NCBI RefSeq assembly: GCF_001949145.1
Contig: NW_019091677.1
Span: forward strand, 102,304 to 159,448
From: Acanthaster planci
Taxonomy: Eukaryota; Echinodermata; Asteroidea; Valvatida; Acanthasteridae
Length of the DNA: 57,145 nucleotides
Direction: 5' to 3'
Part shown: positions 21,401-29,800 of the stretch, one piece after another
Position numbering within the stretch: the stretch's first letter is position 1
How the letters are laid out: every line of letters starts with the position of its first letter
Made by a program: the position numbers and the translations under genes
The notes under the pieces: model-generated
Seen by the model: the letters and a program-made list of their open reading frames with translations, nothing else
What the model was told of the DNA's origin: nothing
Databases searched by the model: none

Positions 21401-23619
21401 AACAACCAATCTATCGATCAATTATTTTCCATACATCCTTCAATTGATCGAGCAATCCTCCAGCCATAAATGAATCCTTTAATCCATCCATGGACCCATT
21501 TATCTGTCGCTCTGTCAATCCATTGATTGACCCATTGATCTCTCTAGCCATCACTCAATGCATCAATTGGTTGACAGTTCACTCATCGACTCATCAGTTC
21601 ATCAATTTATGCTGTATCAATTCACCAAACCATTGATCAATCGACACATGGATTAATAACTTCAATATAATCACTCACAAAAACAATACCCCCCCAAAAA
21701 AAACATAAAAGTGAAAATCCCCACACCACCAAGCATTGCTCCTTAATGCAGCCTTCCGAAAACATTACGTATTATGATAGCTCACTTACCTTCGTCCGGG
21801 TCTGAGTAACTTGGATGCCAGTGTCGCCTGAAAGAAGGGAAACATTGACTTGATTTCTGACACAATTTTGAAATGCTGATGAAGAGGTCGTACAGCACAT
21901 TACTTCCTGAGAAGCTGATGGTTAAATTACCAGCTTCTAGATGTCAGAGAAATTGAACACATGATGTGCAGAGTTGAACTCTAAACGATTTGGCACAAAC
22001 TAAGTTTATTCCAGTGCGTGCTCATGTTGATTTGTATATTTCTCATTTCTTTGAGAGGGCAAATTGCAACTGTATGTGAAAACATTTTCTAGTCGATGTA
22101 CTTTCTATACAATTCAAGGGAAATCCGGATTTTCAGAAAGGGGCGACTGTGCAGTGCGAACTCCTTAGTCGCAAATGCAATGGAGCCAATTTAAAATTCA
22201 TTGCCGTGCAGATGGCCGGGGGCGTGCTCCCAGTGCGCCCCCCTCCCATCCGCAGCTGAAATTTATTCAAAGCCTCCGTCAGGGTAAATTCCCATTCCTA
22301 TCGATAATTTTCTGTGAATTATAAACTTGGTTGATAACATAAAATCTTTTCAATGTACGTACAATGATCAAATACCCCGAGGCCCAAACCAAAAATCTCA
22401 GAAGAATGATCCACAGGCAATCGGTGAGATTTCAATAGATAACAATGACCACACTGTCAGTTATTATAAGACGCTATTGGTAGAGCACTTCATCACCATT
22501 TCTGGTATGCTTTTGGCAAATACTCGAGTTCATGGGTTGTGCCATGTGTAGGCACCTGTTTTATTGGGCATAATTGGGTGTTGGTGGGTAACTATCGGGT
22601 TACCATAATATCAACCTACAAACAAGCTAAAAACGTTTCATGCAAAGGAATTTTGTGGGCTGAAATTTCCACTTTCAAAAACAACTCCAACAATACAGGT
22701 CCAACTTTTTAAAAACTTTACATATGCCAACAGTCTATAAATTCAAGAGTAGGTTGAACTTCGTCTGTCGCCTACAAAACACCTAAACCAGAAAAATAAA
22801 ACCTTCGAACGTTTTAGTAAGTTAGCTTTTGGTCTACAGTGAATAGTGAGGAAATCAGGCGTTTTGTTGTAGTGTATGAAATGAACAATTGACAGTGCCT
22901 CCAACTTTGGTAGCAATGCATATATTTTATGTCAGGTAATTTTTGAAAATTTTAAGTGAATGGGTTCGGAGATTACACAACTTCAAATTATTCTTTTCAT
23001 AAAGAAAGAGCGGCTTTAATTTTTTCGTACAAGCATGAAAAAGGCTAAAAACAAAACAAATAAATACAACTCGCTACATTTTGCAAAGCTGTTTCTAAAA
23101 GCCGGTTTAAGTAATGTTTTCAAAACTTTATACAAGGTCATATTATCAAGTCATGACCGAGCCAACGCAGGAACCCTTCAGCCTTTGTAGCACTGAACGA
23201 TGGAACTTGGACAGTTTGTATTTATACAAGTAAAGGATCCCTTCTAAGAAGAAACGTACCCACAGTTTTTTCAAATAATAATCGACGTGTCGATCAGTGT
23301 AATCACCTGCAGAACATCACTCAAACAGCTGTCGACATTAAGACTTCACAAGTTTGCCCCAAGAAGTTATGCCAAACTAAACGAACGAACCAATTATTAT
23401 ACATCTGGAATATTCCTTTATCAGACCATGATGTTATCTTTTGAAATGACACATTCCTGAATGGTATTCCCTGGTTATCTTTTCGAGAATCGCCTTCACT
23501 TAATAGAAAAACAGACCCTAAAACTGCACATACCAAGCATCACCGACACTCAGTAAAGACGCCGTGCTCCACAGAAAAACTAGGCCGAGAATTAGCCGGC
23601 TTCTCCCGGCCAAAGCCAT
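301..23619 (-). CDS. Gel-forming-mucin-like secreted protein, 23 exons, 3' end off window
   Basis: Likely a secreted, disulfide-linked mucus polymer. I joined 23 exons by hand using GT/AG borders; all phases agree and give about 1,532 codons without a stop. Order by residue: signal peptide 1-28; D1 VWD about 50-220, C8 222-328, TIL 329-395, short Cys-rich E piece to 425; D2 VWD 428-580, C8 600-690, TIL 695-755; D' TIL about 780-860 and E piece to 887; D3 VWD 888-1050, C8 1060-1150, TIL 1155-1205; Thr/Ser-rich segment 1212-1338; D4-type VWD from 1340. D1-D2-D'-D3-PTS-D4 is the known layout of gel-forming mucins; VWF would have A domains after D3, and none are seen. No CysD domain is present. 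The mucin segment is very short for the family. The C-terminal part (rest of D4, possible VWC and cystine knot) lies left of position 1. An otogelin-like or other VWD protein is the main alternative. Confidence 0.9.
440..863 (-). other. Mucin intron 22-23, no further feature
   Basis: AT-rich, non-repetitive intron sequence between exons 22 and 23. Nothing recognised. Confidence 0.6.
864..1068 (-). CDS. Mucin exon 22: D4 VWD middle
   Basis: Acceptor CTCATTCAG, donor TGTG/GTGAGT. Reads [14 protein letters not shown], then ESGLYMLFD and [13 protein letters not shown], ending TEGLC. Phase 0 in, phase 1 out. The first Cys of the CGLC motif is Glu here. Confidence 0.85.
1518..1757. repeat. 43-bp minisatellite beside exon 21
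   Basis: Five copies of a unit containing GGTGATTGATTTCTG; copies end near 1560, 1603, 1648, 1691 and 1734 (spacing 43, 45, 43, 43). The array almost touches the exon 21 donor at 1765. The rest of this intron (1069-1517) shows only a G run near 1181. Confidence 0.9.
1766..2001 (-). CDS. Mucin exon 21: D4-type VWD start
   Basis: Begins (C)[15 protein letters not shown], then LCTYILAKD and [15 protein letters not shown], ending NDQG at GGG/GTAGGT, phase 0. A VWD directly after a PTS segment matches D4 of gel-forming mucins. The minisatellite at 1518-1757 starts just beyond the donor. Confidence 0.9.
2305..2680 (-). CDS. Mucin exon 20: Thr/Ser-rich (PTS) segment
   Basis: 125 residues of [12 protein letters not shown]-type repeats, about 40% Thr and 17% Ser with no Cys until the exit codon: a dense O-glycosylation target. 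It ends with [12 protein letters not shown]. The acceptor ACACCAG and donor T/GTGAGAG fit phases 0 and 1, so it joins exons 19 and 21 in frame. The acceptor is less certain than the others because the repeat is low-complexity. Confidence 0.82.
2313..2680 (-). repeat. In-frame PTS tandem repeat with 102-bp higher-order copy
   Basis: A short 15-18-nt Thr codon unit is tandemly repeated. On top of it, a longer block with [10 protein letters not shown] recurs exactly 102 bp (34 codons) apart: GATGCAATGGTAGTTGATGG starts at 2421 and again at 2523. Both periods keep the frame. Confidence 0.9.
2805..2995 (-). CDS. Mucin exon 19: D3 TIL domain
   Basis: Cys-rich [38 protein letters not shown] and CVEEC, then a PPPPTE tail leading into the mucin segment. 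The donor is GAG/GTAACC, phase 0. Confidence 0.92.
3150..3760. repeat. Diverged foldback element in mucin intron 18-19
   Basis: The ends are imperfect inverted repeats of about 170 bp. The left arm (from about 3150) has GCAGCTGATTTCACGAAAC, and the right arm read backwards from about 3758 has GCAGCTG, TTCACAAAAC, CGCCACATTTTA and CGATTTCACGAAAC in matching order. No transposase is seen. The rest of the intron 2996-4038 is plain. Confidence 0.6.
4039..4324 (-). CDS. Mucin exon 18: D3 C8 domain
   Basis: A whole C8 in one exon: [47 protein letters not shown] and a WRTQDLC end. The GDCxCxC stretch closely resembles D3 of VWF, the region that makes intersubunit disulfides there. By inference this D3 may also link monomers. 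Confidence 0.93.
4623..4730 (-). CDS. Mucin exon 17: D3 VWD end
   Basis: Reads [16 protein letters not shown] and ends FGNSWK. The second Cys and acidic loop are present, but the first Cys of the CGLC motif is Ala. Acceptor TTTCTGCAG and donor AAG/GTACAT, both phase 0. Confidence 0.9.
5149..5348 (-). CDS. Mucin exon 16: D3 VWD middle
   Basis: A beta-rich VWD segment ([32 protein letters not shown]). It ends EHFNR at AGA/GTAAGT in phase 0. The frame agrees with exons 15 and 17. Confidence 0.9.
5349..5798 (-). other. Mucin intron 15-16
   Basis: AT-rich intron between exons 15 and 16. The long open frame into it from exon 16 is a chance extension and has no domain signal. Confidence 0.6.
5799..5993 (-). 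CDS. Mucin exon 15: D3 VWD start
   Basis: Opens (G)[14 protein letters not shown], then [12 protein letters not shown], and reaches [13 protein letters not shown]. The donor is ATAG/GTAGAG, phase 1. Confidence 0.92.
   Translation of the reverse strand, partial: GHVLHGVIHTTRRLMLRDMTSKGNVTMSWSPIATSQMSSNSTSLLVMCPVDQEESPAPRPSPWQ
6400..6446 (-). CDS. Mucin exon 14: second 47-nt E piece
   Basis: Reads (C)[15 protein letters not shown], with the same length and phases (2 to 1) as exon 7. The two exons look like products of the same ancient module duplication. Confidence 0.87.
6594..6881 (-). CDS. Mucin exon 13: E piece plus D' TIL
   Basis: Starts with an E-type piece ([14 protein letters not shown]) and continues straight into another TIL ([39 protein letters not shown]). 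E plus TIL without a VWD is what is expected for D' between D2 and D3. A strong but apparently unused donor-like AAG/GTAAGTGG lies 14 nt into the exon. Confidence 0.92.
7144..7393 (-). CDS. Mucin exon 12: second TIL domain
   Basis: Cys pattern: [36 protein letters not shown] and [11 protein letters not shown], ending DCAT plus a split TG codon. This is the TIL of D2. Confidence 0.93.
7394..7845 (-). other. Mucin intron 11-12
   Basis: Intron sequence with nothing recognised beyond the splice signals. Confidence 0.6.
7846..8013 (-). CDS. Mucin exon 11: D2 C8 end
   Basis: Reads [19 protein letters not shown], then [16 protein letters not shown], and ends near IPEC. This is standard C8 spacing. 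The donor is TGTG/GTATGTG, phase 1. Confidence 0.92.
8014..8413 (-). other. Mucin intron 10-11
   Basis: Intron sequence, nothing recognised. Confidence 0.6.
8414..8587 (-). CDS. Mucin exon 10: D2 FGNSW segment and C8 start
   Basis: Contains the AFGNSWK motif that links VWD to C8, followed by C8 cysteines ([19 protein letters not shown]). The acceptor is CAACTCTAG; the donor GTAAGTAG leaves phase 1. Confidence 0.88.
8588..9185 (-). other. Mucin intron 9-10
   Basis: A GC-richer patch at about 8690-9060 has repeated CTAG and CTGGCGG words (GGTCTAGCGAAAGCC, GGACTAGTGAAAATGC). It may be an old dispersed repeat, but I cannot name a family. Confidence 0.4.
9186..9330 (-). CDS. Mucin exon 9: D2 VWD, end
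   Basis: Continues with [13 protein letters not shown] and reaches [17 protein letters not shown], with the CGLC motif and acidic loop intact. The donor is AGTG/GTGAGA, phase 1. Confidence 0.92.
9567..9880 (-). CDS. Mucin exon 8: D2 VWD, first part
   Basis: It begins with (T)[14 protein letters not shown], the canonical VWD start, and continues with [11 protein letters not shown] and [12 protein letters not shown]. Phase 1 in, phase 0 out at GTG/GTAAAA. Confidence 0.93.
9881..10672 (-). other. Mucin intron 7-8
   Basis: AT-rich intron. GAATTC-rich and TTTAAAT-rich words at about 10080-10170 recur loosely near 10380-10450, without clear repeat borders. Nothing else seen. Confidence 0.5.
10673..10719 (-). 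CDS. Mucin exon 7: 47-nt Cys-rich E piece
   Basis: This tiny exon reads (C)[15 protein letters not shown], the short VWC-like piece that follows TIL and precedes the next VWD in mucins. It has a TTTACAG acceptor and a GTGAGTGC donor. The Penelope-like element lies in the intron between this exon and exon 6. Confidence 0.88.
10875..10911. repeat. Small hairpin before the Penelope-like element
   Basis: GTGTCTGCT...CT faces AGAGCAGACAC across a short loop, with a 3-nt bulge. It lies just upstream of the first recognisable reverse transcriptase codons and might be part of the element's 5' region. Confidence 0.4.
10935..11817 (+). mobile_element. Penelope-like element, broken copy 1
   Basis: The frame starting near 10950 reads [62 protein letters not shown] and ADFLDV, which match Penelope-like reverse transcriptase motifs in order. 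The catalytic YIDD-type motif is YIDH. Stops interrupt it: TAG at 11110, and TAA after TTDL where the family has Tyr. Two deletions relative to copy 2 remove part of the RT C-terminal region (about 11445-11480). The sequence then enters the CCHH linker ([12 protein letters not shown] in one frame) and stops abruptly at the N at 11818. It lies opposite in strand to the host gene. Confidence 0.85.
11818..11818. other. Undetermined base (N) at a repeat junction
   Basis: A single N joins linker sequence of copy 1 directly to RT sequence of copy 2. This is a likely assembly or sequencing join inside a repeat. Confidence 0.95.
11819..12830 (+). mobile_element. Penelope-like element, broken copy 2 with GIY-YIG end
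   Basis: Repeats RT from [18 protein letters not shown] onward, with the same TAA after TTDL as copy 1. It keeps the RGH and [14 protein letters not shown] region missing in copy 1. It then has the linker [14 protein letters not shown] and a GIY-YIG endonuclease core, [20 protein letters not shown] then RFYGHRS. After about 12660 the family continuation ([21 protein letters not shown]) is in another frame, so the nuclease is frameshifted. GIY-YIG fused to RT is diagnostic for Penelope-like elements. It is dead. Confidence 0.88.
12831..13185 (+). mobile_element. Likely 3' tail of the Penelope-like element and short repeats
   Basis: A pyrimidine-rich stretch without coding signal is followed at about 13090-13117 by CTGCTAGTATCAAAATGTC. 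This vaguely resembles the end of a hammerhead ribozyme, known from Penelope-like termini, but the core is not intact. At 13139-13184 a 16-18-bp unit with CATTGAAATTG/CATTGAAATG is repeated three times. Confidence 0.4.
13254..13481. repeat. Foldback MITE, 228 bp, near the exon 6 donor
   Basis: The arms are strong inverted repeats of about 90-100 bp. Left starts TAAATTAGGTTAGGCTTGCG; the right arm read backwards starts TAAATTAGGTTAGGCTTGCA and both continue GTTGCACCATGTAC and later ATGAGTG..GTGGTT. A unique centre of about 40 bp separates them. No coding capacity. Confidence 0.9.
13554..13797 (-). CDS. Mucin exon 6: first TIL domain
   Basis: A Cys-rich trypsin-inhibitor-like module: [18 protein letters not shown], then [13 protein letters not shown] and CVKEEDCPC. 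It ends DGCNE plus a split codon (TG/GTAATG, phase 2). A foldback element lies 72 bp downstream of this donor. Confidence 0.93.
13798..14531 (-). other. Mucin intron 5-6
   Basis: AT-rich intron with T runs near 14081. Nothing else recognised. Confidence 0.6.
14532..14688 (-). CDS. Mucin exon 5: second half of D1 C8
   Basis: The exon contains the hallmark C8 pattern: CQRDVCNC, then [20 protein letters not shown], then a LDWRNNDLC ending. It runs phase 0 to phase 1. The final C plus CT from exon 6 makes the Pro of the usual LCP junction to TIL. Confidence 0.92.
14905..15068 (-). CDS. Mucin exon 4: D1 end and first half of C8
   Basis: The acceptor is an uninterrupted T run plus CAG; the donor is TCG/GTAAGA. 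The exon starts with an acidic DGDCEDIP segment and leads into Cys-containing C8 sequence ([17 protein letters not shown]). It ends in phase 0. Confidence 0.88.
15299..15838 (-). CDS. Mucin exon 3: D1 VWD domain
   Basis: One 540-nt exon holds nearly a whole VWD domain. It opens with a Ser/Gln-rich stretch, then a [14 protein letters not shown] motif (compare WGxxHxxTFDG in mucin D1), and ends with [16 protein letters not shown]. The last motif contains the CGLC redox-type motif and the acidic Asp calcium-loop pattern. The acceptor follows a long pyrimidine tract and the donor is AAG/GTACAA. D1 belongs to the N-terminal part that directs multimer assembly in VWF and gel-forming mucins. Confidence 0.93.
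17442..17705. repeat. Tandem direct duplication, offset 145 bp
   Basis: AATGAGATTAATCCAAAGCA starts at 17444 and at 17589. The copies stay alike through GACAAACCAGGCAAC and AATGTGAAAAGGTCACTGAC, then diverge. Confidence 0.85.
21178..21344. repeat. 44-bp A/C-rich minisatellite
   Basis: About three and a half copies of a unit with ACCTCAACAGAACAAAACTA and GCAAACAAACACAAAAC. Confidence 0.85.
21395..21665. repeat. Degenerate ATCAAT/CCATTGAT simple repeat
   Basis: Words such as CCATTGAT, ATCAAT, GATCAAT and CATCAATT recur throughout, which looks like a decayed short-period satellite. Confidence 0.6.
21790..21827 (-). CDS. Mucin exon 2: short linker after the signal peptide
   Basis: This 38-nt exon has a CTTTCAG acceptor and a GTAAGTGAG donor. 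It reads [13 protein letters not shown] in the frame left by exon 1 and ends in phase 1, matching exon 3. It carries no recognised domain; the signal-peptidase product would start close to it. Confidence 0.8.
21828..23533 (-). other. Mucin intron 1
   Basis: Intron of 1.7 kb between the signal-peptide exon and exon 2. Nothing recognised. Confidence 0.55.
23534..23619 (-). CDS. Mucin exon 1: start codon and signal peptide
   Basis: The ATG at 23619-23617 has A at -3 and G at +4. It encodes Met, basic residues (GRSR), a hydrophobic core (LILGLVFLW) and a small-residue end near VGDA, which is a typical signal peptide. The exon ends TG before GTATGT (phase 2). The next exon completes a Trp codon. 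This exon is too short to be found as a plain ORF. Confidence 0.85.
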
Positions 23620-23800
23620 AGTGTTGGGTCGGTAAACAGCGATCTTCGGTGTTTTCTAGATACCATGTGCCGTCATGTGAAAGAGGAACACATTGGCTGC
23701 CGACTGGAACCAATACTGATGAGTCCGGGTACCTATCAACACAGATCCTTTGCTTGATATCAGATTAAGGTATGGGCTAAAGATAAGAACTCGCAAGGCC
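23620..23800 (-). promoter_or_regulatory. Mucin 5' UTR and possible proximal promoter
   Basis: Upstream of the ATG on the minus strand there is a CCAAT word (23692-23696) and a GATA-type word, TTATCTTT (about 23779-23786). No TATA box is evident and the transcription start is unknown, so this is only a location guess. Confidence 0.2.
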
Positions 23801-26800
23801 CTCCCTTAAAATGTTGGGCACAAGTGTGTACACAACATGCCGCCCGCAGGGGTGTCAAAGAGTCGCCGTGGGCTCATCACCTATTTTTTTCAAAGTTGAG
23901 GTCCAAAGTTAACTTTGCTTGGTCAGGATCGCCCGGGAGTTTGCTGATCATCGCTTGGCGGGTAAGCCGCACCCTCTTTGAAACAGACACCAAGCAGGCT
24001 CACTCTTGGGTTGCAGTTTGCAAATTGATGAATGTGGATCCACTTCAAACGACCTAAAGTCCGTTTACTGAGCCTTTGATTTATTGACACAGCTGAATGT
24101 CAGGAACTTTGAAATACATATTCATCTCAGAGACAGCATAGGAGGTTTCCAATTTGTTTTGATCTTATTTAATTAATTTTAGTTAAACTAATTACAGATT
24201 TAATGCGAATAATCCAAATGTCACTGTTGACCAAAATCAAGGTGTAAAAGGGATTTGATATAACCTTGATAAAAAGATGTACTCTGTAACGACAGTTGAC
24301 AAGGTTTATTCTAAAAGAATCCTCCAATATTTTGGGGCCATCCAATTCATAGTGCTAACAACCGTAAAGGTCCAAACGGGAAACAAATTAAGTGTGCCAA
24401 ACCATACAAAAATTATCCAACACGGCGGAAGCATGTTACATTCTCGCTGTTATTTTCAATTTATTGAAACACTTTTTGGCCTTTGACGATATTCCTGTCA
24501 GTGAATCATCAATAACCAAATGACCAGGTGAAACATGACCAACTATTCCACGTATCTTTCGTTATTTGGTTACAGAAATCAACTGACAATTAAAGTGGCT
24601 TTAGTTTCCCTTCCACAGAATAGATTTATTCGTAATAAGTTTTCCTCCCCACAGACAATTCTTTTCCTTCAGAATCCATCACACACATAAATAGCGTGTT
24701 TTATTAGCTCTCTGCCCCTGCCTCAACAACGGCCAATCAAGCCTGCCTTGGTAACCGTGTCACTGGGCATGCCTTGAGTAAATGTCACATCAACTATGTA
24801 CACGCTGCTATCAGGATTTCGTCTGATCATTGTGGGGATTAGACCGGGGGAGATAAAAACGAACACAAGTTCAATAGGAGAAATGCACAGTCTGGGTAAC
24901 ACTGGGGTTACTATGTGCGATATTGTGCCCATGATTCGGAAACTATCAAAGAAAAAGGGAAGGCAGTAGAGGGCGCTAGACATGGGATCTATCTCTTTTA
25001 GATAAAACTAAATATATGTAGACAGATAACAATAGATTTGCACTCAGTCGGTGTGCAAGAAATGCTCATGTTAACCGAAATCTCGTTTTACCCGAGCTCG
25101 TATTACCGAAAGGCAACTTTTGAAGGATCTTTTGAGTTTGAGTTCTTGCGAACACCTTTCCACTGAGGATTTATTTAAATATTTTGAAGATTATGGAAGA
25201 AGCTCAATGACATATTATTGACACATCAAACCTCCGTCATATTTAGTACAACTTTTCATTTTAATATTTCAGATTCTTTAGCCTGGAATAGATCCACCGT
25301 ACACCTGAAATCTTCGGTCCAACATTTCCCACCAACAGATCGTATTCGCAGGGGGGGGGCCAATGTTGGTCAGATTCCCCAACGTAATGTATTCATTAGA
25401 AAACGTTAACTCTAAAGAACCAGACCCTATTCTACGGTTTCATTCCGACCGAAGTGTCCGACCCCCCCAATCACCCGGTACCATCCCATTTAGGGTTTCA
25501 AATGTATACAATACGTTCATCAGGAATACGACTGAGATTGGGTCTCCCGCAAAAAAAAAGAAAAGCCATGACAGACGAAAGCAAGTAACGCCCTCTGTTG
25601 GAACTGGTTCAAAATACTGGAAACTTAAACCAATATACATGTAGATTGGTCGAATATGTAAAACGTTAAACTTAACTGTTAGTGTTAACCAGTAACAGGT
25701 TTTGATAAGTATTCCCATATTTTTTTCCCAATGAAATTTATTTTGCAAAAATAAAGATTATAACACTTGCGCATGCAGCTTTCAGTCAGAAGAAAAATAC
25801 TTAACTCTTTGTCCAATGCATAGCGTTCGTTAAAGAAACACGACCGAGTTATCGCTTAGCTAGCAACATGAAAGTCACAATGATTGGATAGTTGCACTGT
25901 GTATATGATATTTCTAAACATAATAAGTTCCAAATAAACACAGCTATTCCAAAACAGGAATGGGGAGCAATCCTTCATCATAAACACTATACGTCGGCTC
26001 AGTGCCAGAGGGTCTTTACAGCAAAAATGTAATTTTGAAAATACTTTTAGGGTCTTACTCTGAGCATCCAAGAAAAACTGTATTCAAACGGACTACGTTT
26101 GGGTTATTTTATCTATTAAACTTGTTTTTTGGGGTCAATACATTTAAACATCAACAAATTTTGTCACCTGATTTCATGTTTAGACCAATGTTTGCAATAA
26201 GGAACTTTGAATGTAATTTTTAAGAACTTTTTATCACTGACACGAAGGTCTGATTCAATTAAACATGGTTGACTTAAGTGAGCCCTCTCGTACACAAATT
26301 TTTCGAAACCAACTGATGGGATGTGTGATTGGGGATTATACAATGCAGACTCAGTCCAGCAGACGTTGAGAAAAAGAAATGCAACAAAAAAGCACGAAAT
26401 AATTCTGAAAGGGAAGTAGAAATCTAATATGGTAAAAATCAAATTCAAAGTGAAAAAGGAAGATTTAACAACCAAATTTCAATATATTGAAAACCACTTT
26501 AATATTGCATTCAGACAGCTTGAGAATACCAACCATTCTTCACCACTGTTGCCATCAATTTCACTACTCTCTATAGCCTTGAGGTTTGGGTGTATCGATA
26601 CATGCATTGTCAACATGCACCTTCCAGCCCAAACACAACACTCACAGCTTTATGAACACAATTGATTTTTCCCTCACCGAAAAGCACAAACAATGCAATA
26701 TTTATTATCCTTAGTATATTTAGGCTATAAATAGTAAGTCATCAATATTCATGGCCTTGTTTAGACTTGCAGGCAAGGCAGTTTGCTCGGGTCATGGCAA

Positions 26801-29800
26801 TGATCTCGTGGTGCTATGCTCGACAAGAGACTACAAGCCGGTAGCTGGTGTGTGTACCAATGACTTGCAAACGAATGTTGCTTGTGATCTCATCCATCAC
26901 TCTGCAGTCGTGTGTTTATTTGAACTACATGTAGCACGTTTTACATCTTGTTCAACTGGCAAACAGGTAAGACTGTATATCATCCTTGGTTAATTATGCA
27001 TGTTAAAATCCCTGTAATAAACGTGTTATCACTTTCTTTACTTAAAGTTGTCAGGTATTTGGAACGTCTGCAATTTATATAACCTTGTGAACTGGTCAGT
27101 AGACTACATCGTTCCACCACATACATTTCAATGTTTAGATTGTCTGTACTTAAATCTGTTATCCGTGTTACATGAAAATGTTACCGTAAGAAGTTGTTAC
27201 TGTTATTTCAACGTGATCAAGAAAAGGTGAACTGACTTGGCATTCGTAAGATTTCACCTGGGTTTACAGCGGTATAAGGAGCAAGATGTACACGTACATT
27301 TATCGTTAGTCGTGACAATTCTTAAAGCAGAACTTTGGACGCTGTACTAAAGACACTTCAGAACTAACTCAAAAGGAACATGCAACAGATTCAAGCTCAG
27401 ACTACAAATTTCAGTTGCAACAGCAATGTGAATTGAAATTCGCATACATGTCGTTTAGATTTTGTTCTAATGCCAGAGTAGTAAAAACATTTTCAAGACA
27501 CGTTCATGGCATTTCTCTCACCTTATTAAAAGGGGAAATTATCTCCTCAATTTAGCACCGAGGGAGGACTGGGCATATTTCACCTGTCTCCCTTCTAAAA
27601 CACCACTTGCCTCAATCTCTCCGTCCAATTTGTACAATTCAAAGATTCAGCGCGGCTATAAAGCAGCAATAAAAATCAGCTGCGTCCCTTGACGGTTGTA
27701 AAGACTAAAGACCCAGCTGAGAGGACCAGTGCGAAGAGCAATTGAGACGAGATCGATGTATCCACACTGCTTTGCCACAAGGGCACTTAGTGTCTATTTG
27801 TTCAGATCACTCGGACCCAGAACAACACTTGTAAATTGCATCTACAGTACAGAAATAAACACAATAAAATACAATTTTGTCTTATCCAGCCTGGGGTAGA
27901 GACAAACTGATGATGCAAAGGGAACGAAGCGTGCTTTATACTCACCCCCCCCCGACGAAAATGAACGATTTTGGAGAAATCATGTCAGTATTTATACAAT
28001 TCTAAAGATATCCTTATAATTTATAGATTTCCAGACATCAGTTCGTGTAAAACGGATAAGCTTTGGAACTCCTATCGCCGAATTTCCATTTCAATGATGT
28101 CTTAATACCGAATGTGTGGCTCAAGATGATATATCTCATAGCGTGTTACGCCTAGCAGTCTAGTAATGTACATGGAGTGTTTGTTAGTCAATCTACTGAT
28201 GCTCCGTCGTATGCTTGATTCCTATCATCTCTTATTTTGAACTCCGCTACATCAATGCGCTAGACAAAGTATCAACAGTCCAATCTACTGACTAGCAAAC
28301 ATTGTGTTGTACGTAAGAGTAGAGTGAACTTTCCCGATCATTCTTCTCCAAAATTCACAGTTACTCTTGTTCACTGTCAATATTTGCAATTAACTGAACG
28401 CTTGAACAAACAGGCCTCCCAAGGTCGCCCCCCTCCCCAAAATATCTTAGGTTAAAATATGTCTGGAAAAGTGGTGAGCTACTAAGTATTAAATTGGTTA
28501 GATATGAGCGGCAAGTGCATTGAGTGACACATTTTTTTATAATCAGTACAGCATTTTTCTCTTCTGCTGTGTCAACAGCTACTGTTTCGATTCCCAGTCG
28601 ATCCATACTCAGCGAACAATCCAAACAACGCGAAATTACTGTTGATCGAACAATTTTACGTGAACTGCTGAAACACGACACCGCAAGCTGCCTTGTATCA
28701 ATGCCCTTTAATTCATACCCACTTTCATTCCTCCACCTTATGGTCTTCTGATCTCTTGCCAGTCCTACGTAAAAAGTGAAAACGTAGGAAAATGCTATAT
28801 ATCTAACAAATACATGGATGAGTGGAAAATTGGTTTCTTGTTTCTTTTTTTTTCATTTTGTACTGGATGTTCACATGAAAACATCAGACCTCTGTGATTT
28901 CATTTTATTTAAAATAATATTCATTCAGCACATTCATGTATTCAGCACATGGACTGAATTAAACCAAAAGACACATTTAGGTTCTTGTCTTAGAGAAATA
29001 TAATGCATTTCTTTTCTTCAGGCTGAAAATGTATGCATTAATGCAGTAACAAGAAACAAATTCATATAAGGAAAAGAGCTTCAAACTGACAAAATAACTC
29101 CTCCGTGAAGAATGCCTCTTTGACAAACTGGAACACCTCTAGCCGTACTTGGTATTGAGCGGATTATAGTGTTATCATGGCAAGAACGAATTACATTTTT
29201 CTGTGATAAGCCGTGTGGTTTAGTGGGTGATTCTATCATGAAGTCACAAATAGGAAATGTTCACAAAGTAAACAGGCAGATAAAGCTTCCTGTAACCCTG
29301 ACACAAGACTGTAGGAAATATGGAATTTTTTTTATTTGTTATTGGTACAGCAAGGGGGGAAATGGCACATTCTACTACCCATCGCACTGTTTTTCAGGAT
29401 CCGTCAAATTTGAACACACGGAATTAAAATGATGCATGAATCAGTTTCACTTGTTAATGAAAACCCAGAAATATCAAAATGAAGTATTGATCACTTGACA
29501 CAAAATCATTCTTTGAGTCTTGTCTACAATGACTTTTGATGCTTGCAATGATTTCGAGTAGAGCATATTAAACTCAAGACATGGGTGCATATGTGAACAA
29601 ACTCTATTCTCGTCACTTCCCCCAAGGTTCAAATGGAACATTCCAAACGCAGGCTCGCACATCCACACACGTAAGTGAGAAAGCAGGCACCGTAATTCGA
29701 CAAATAATATTTTCCTCCTAATGCACGCTATAAATAGAAACCGGCGGTACTCCCCTCGGAAAAAAGCACACAGAATAGGTTTGCCGGTGGCGACACTGAT

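Larger units (their letters stand above)
15839..21789 (-). other. Mucin intron 2-3, about 6 kb
   Basis: The largest intron rebuilt. It contains a 145-bp direct duplication (17442-17705), AAAAC-rich runs near 18957 and 20734, a 44-bp minisatellite (21178-21344) and a degenerate ATCAAT region (21395-21665). A perfect 9-bp hairpin CTCGCCTCA/TGAGGCGAG lies at about 16865-16903. I found no further exon; an unseen phase 1-1 exon cannot be excluded. Confidence 0.6.
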
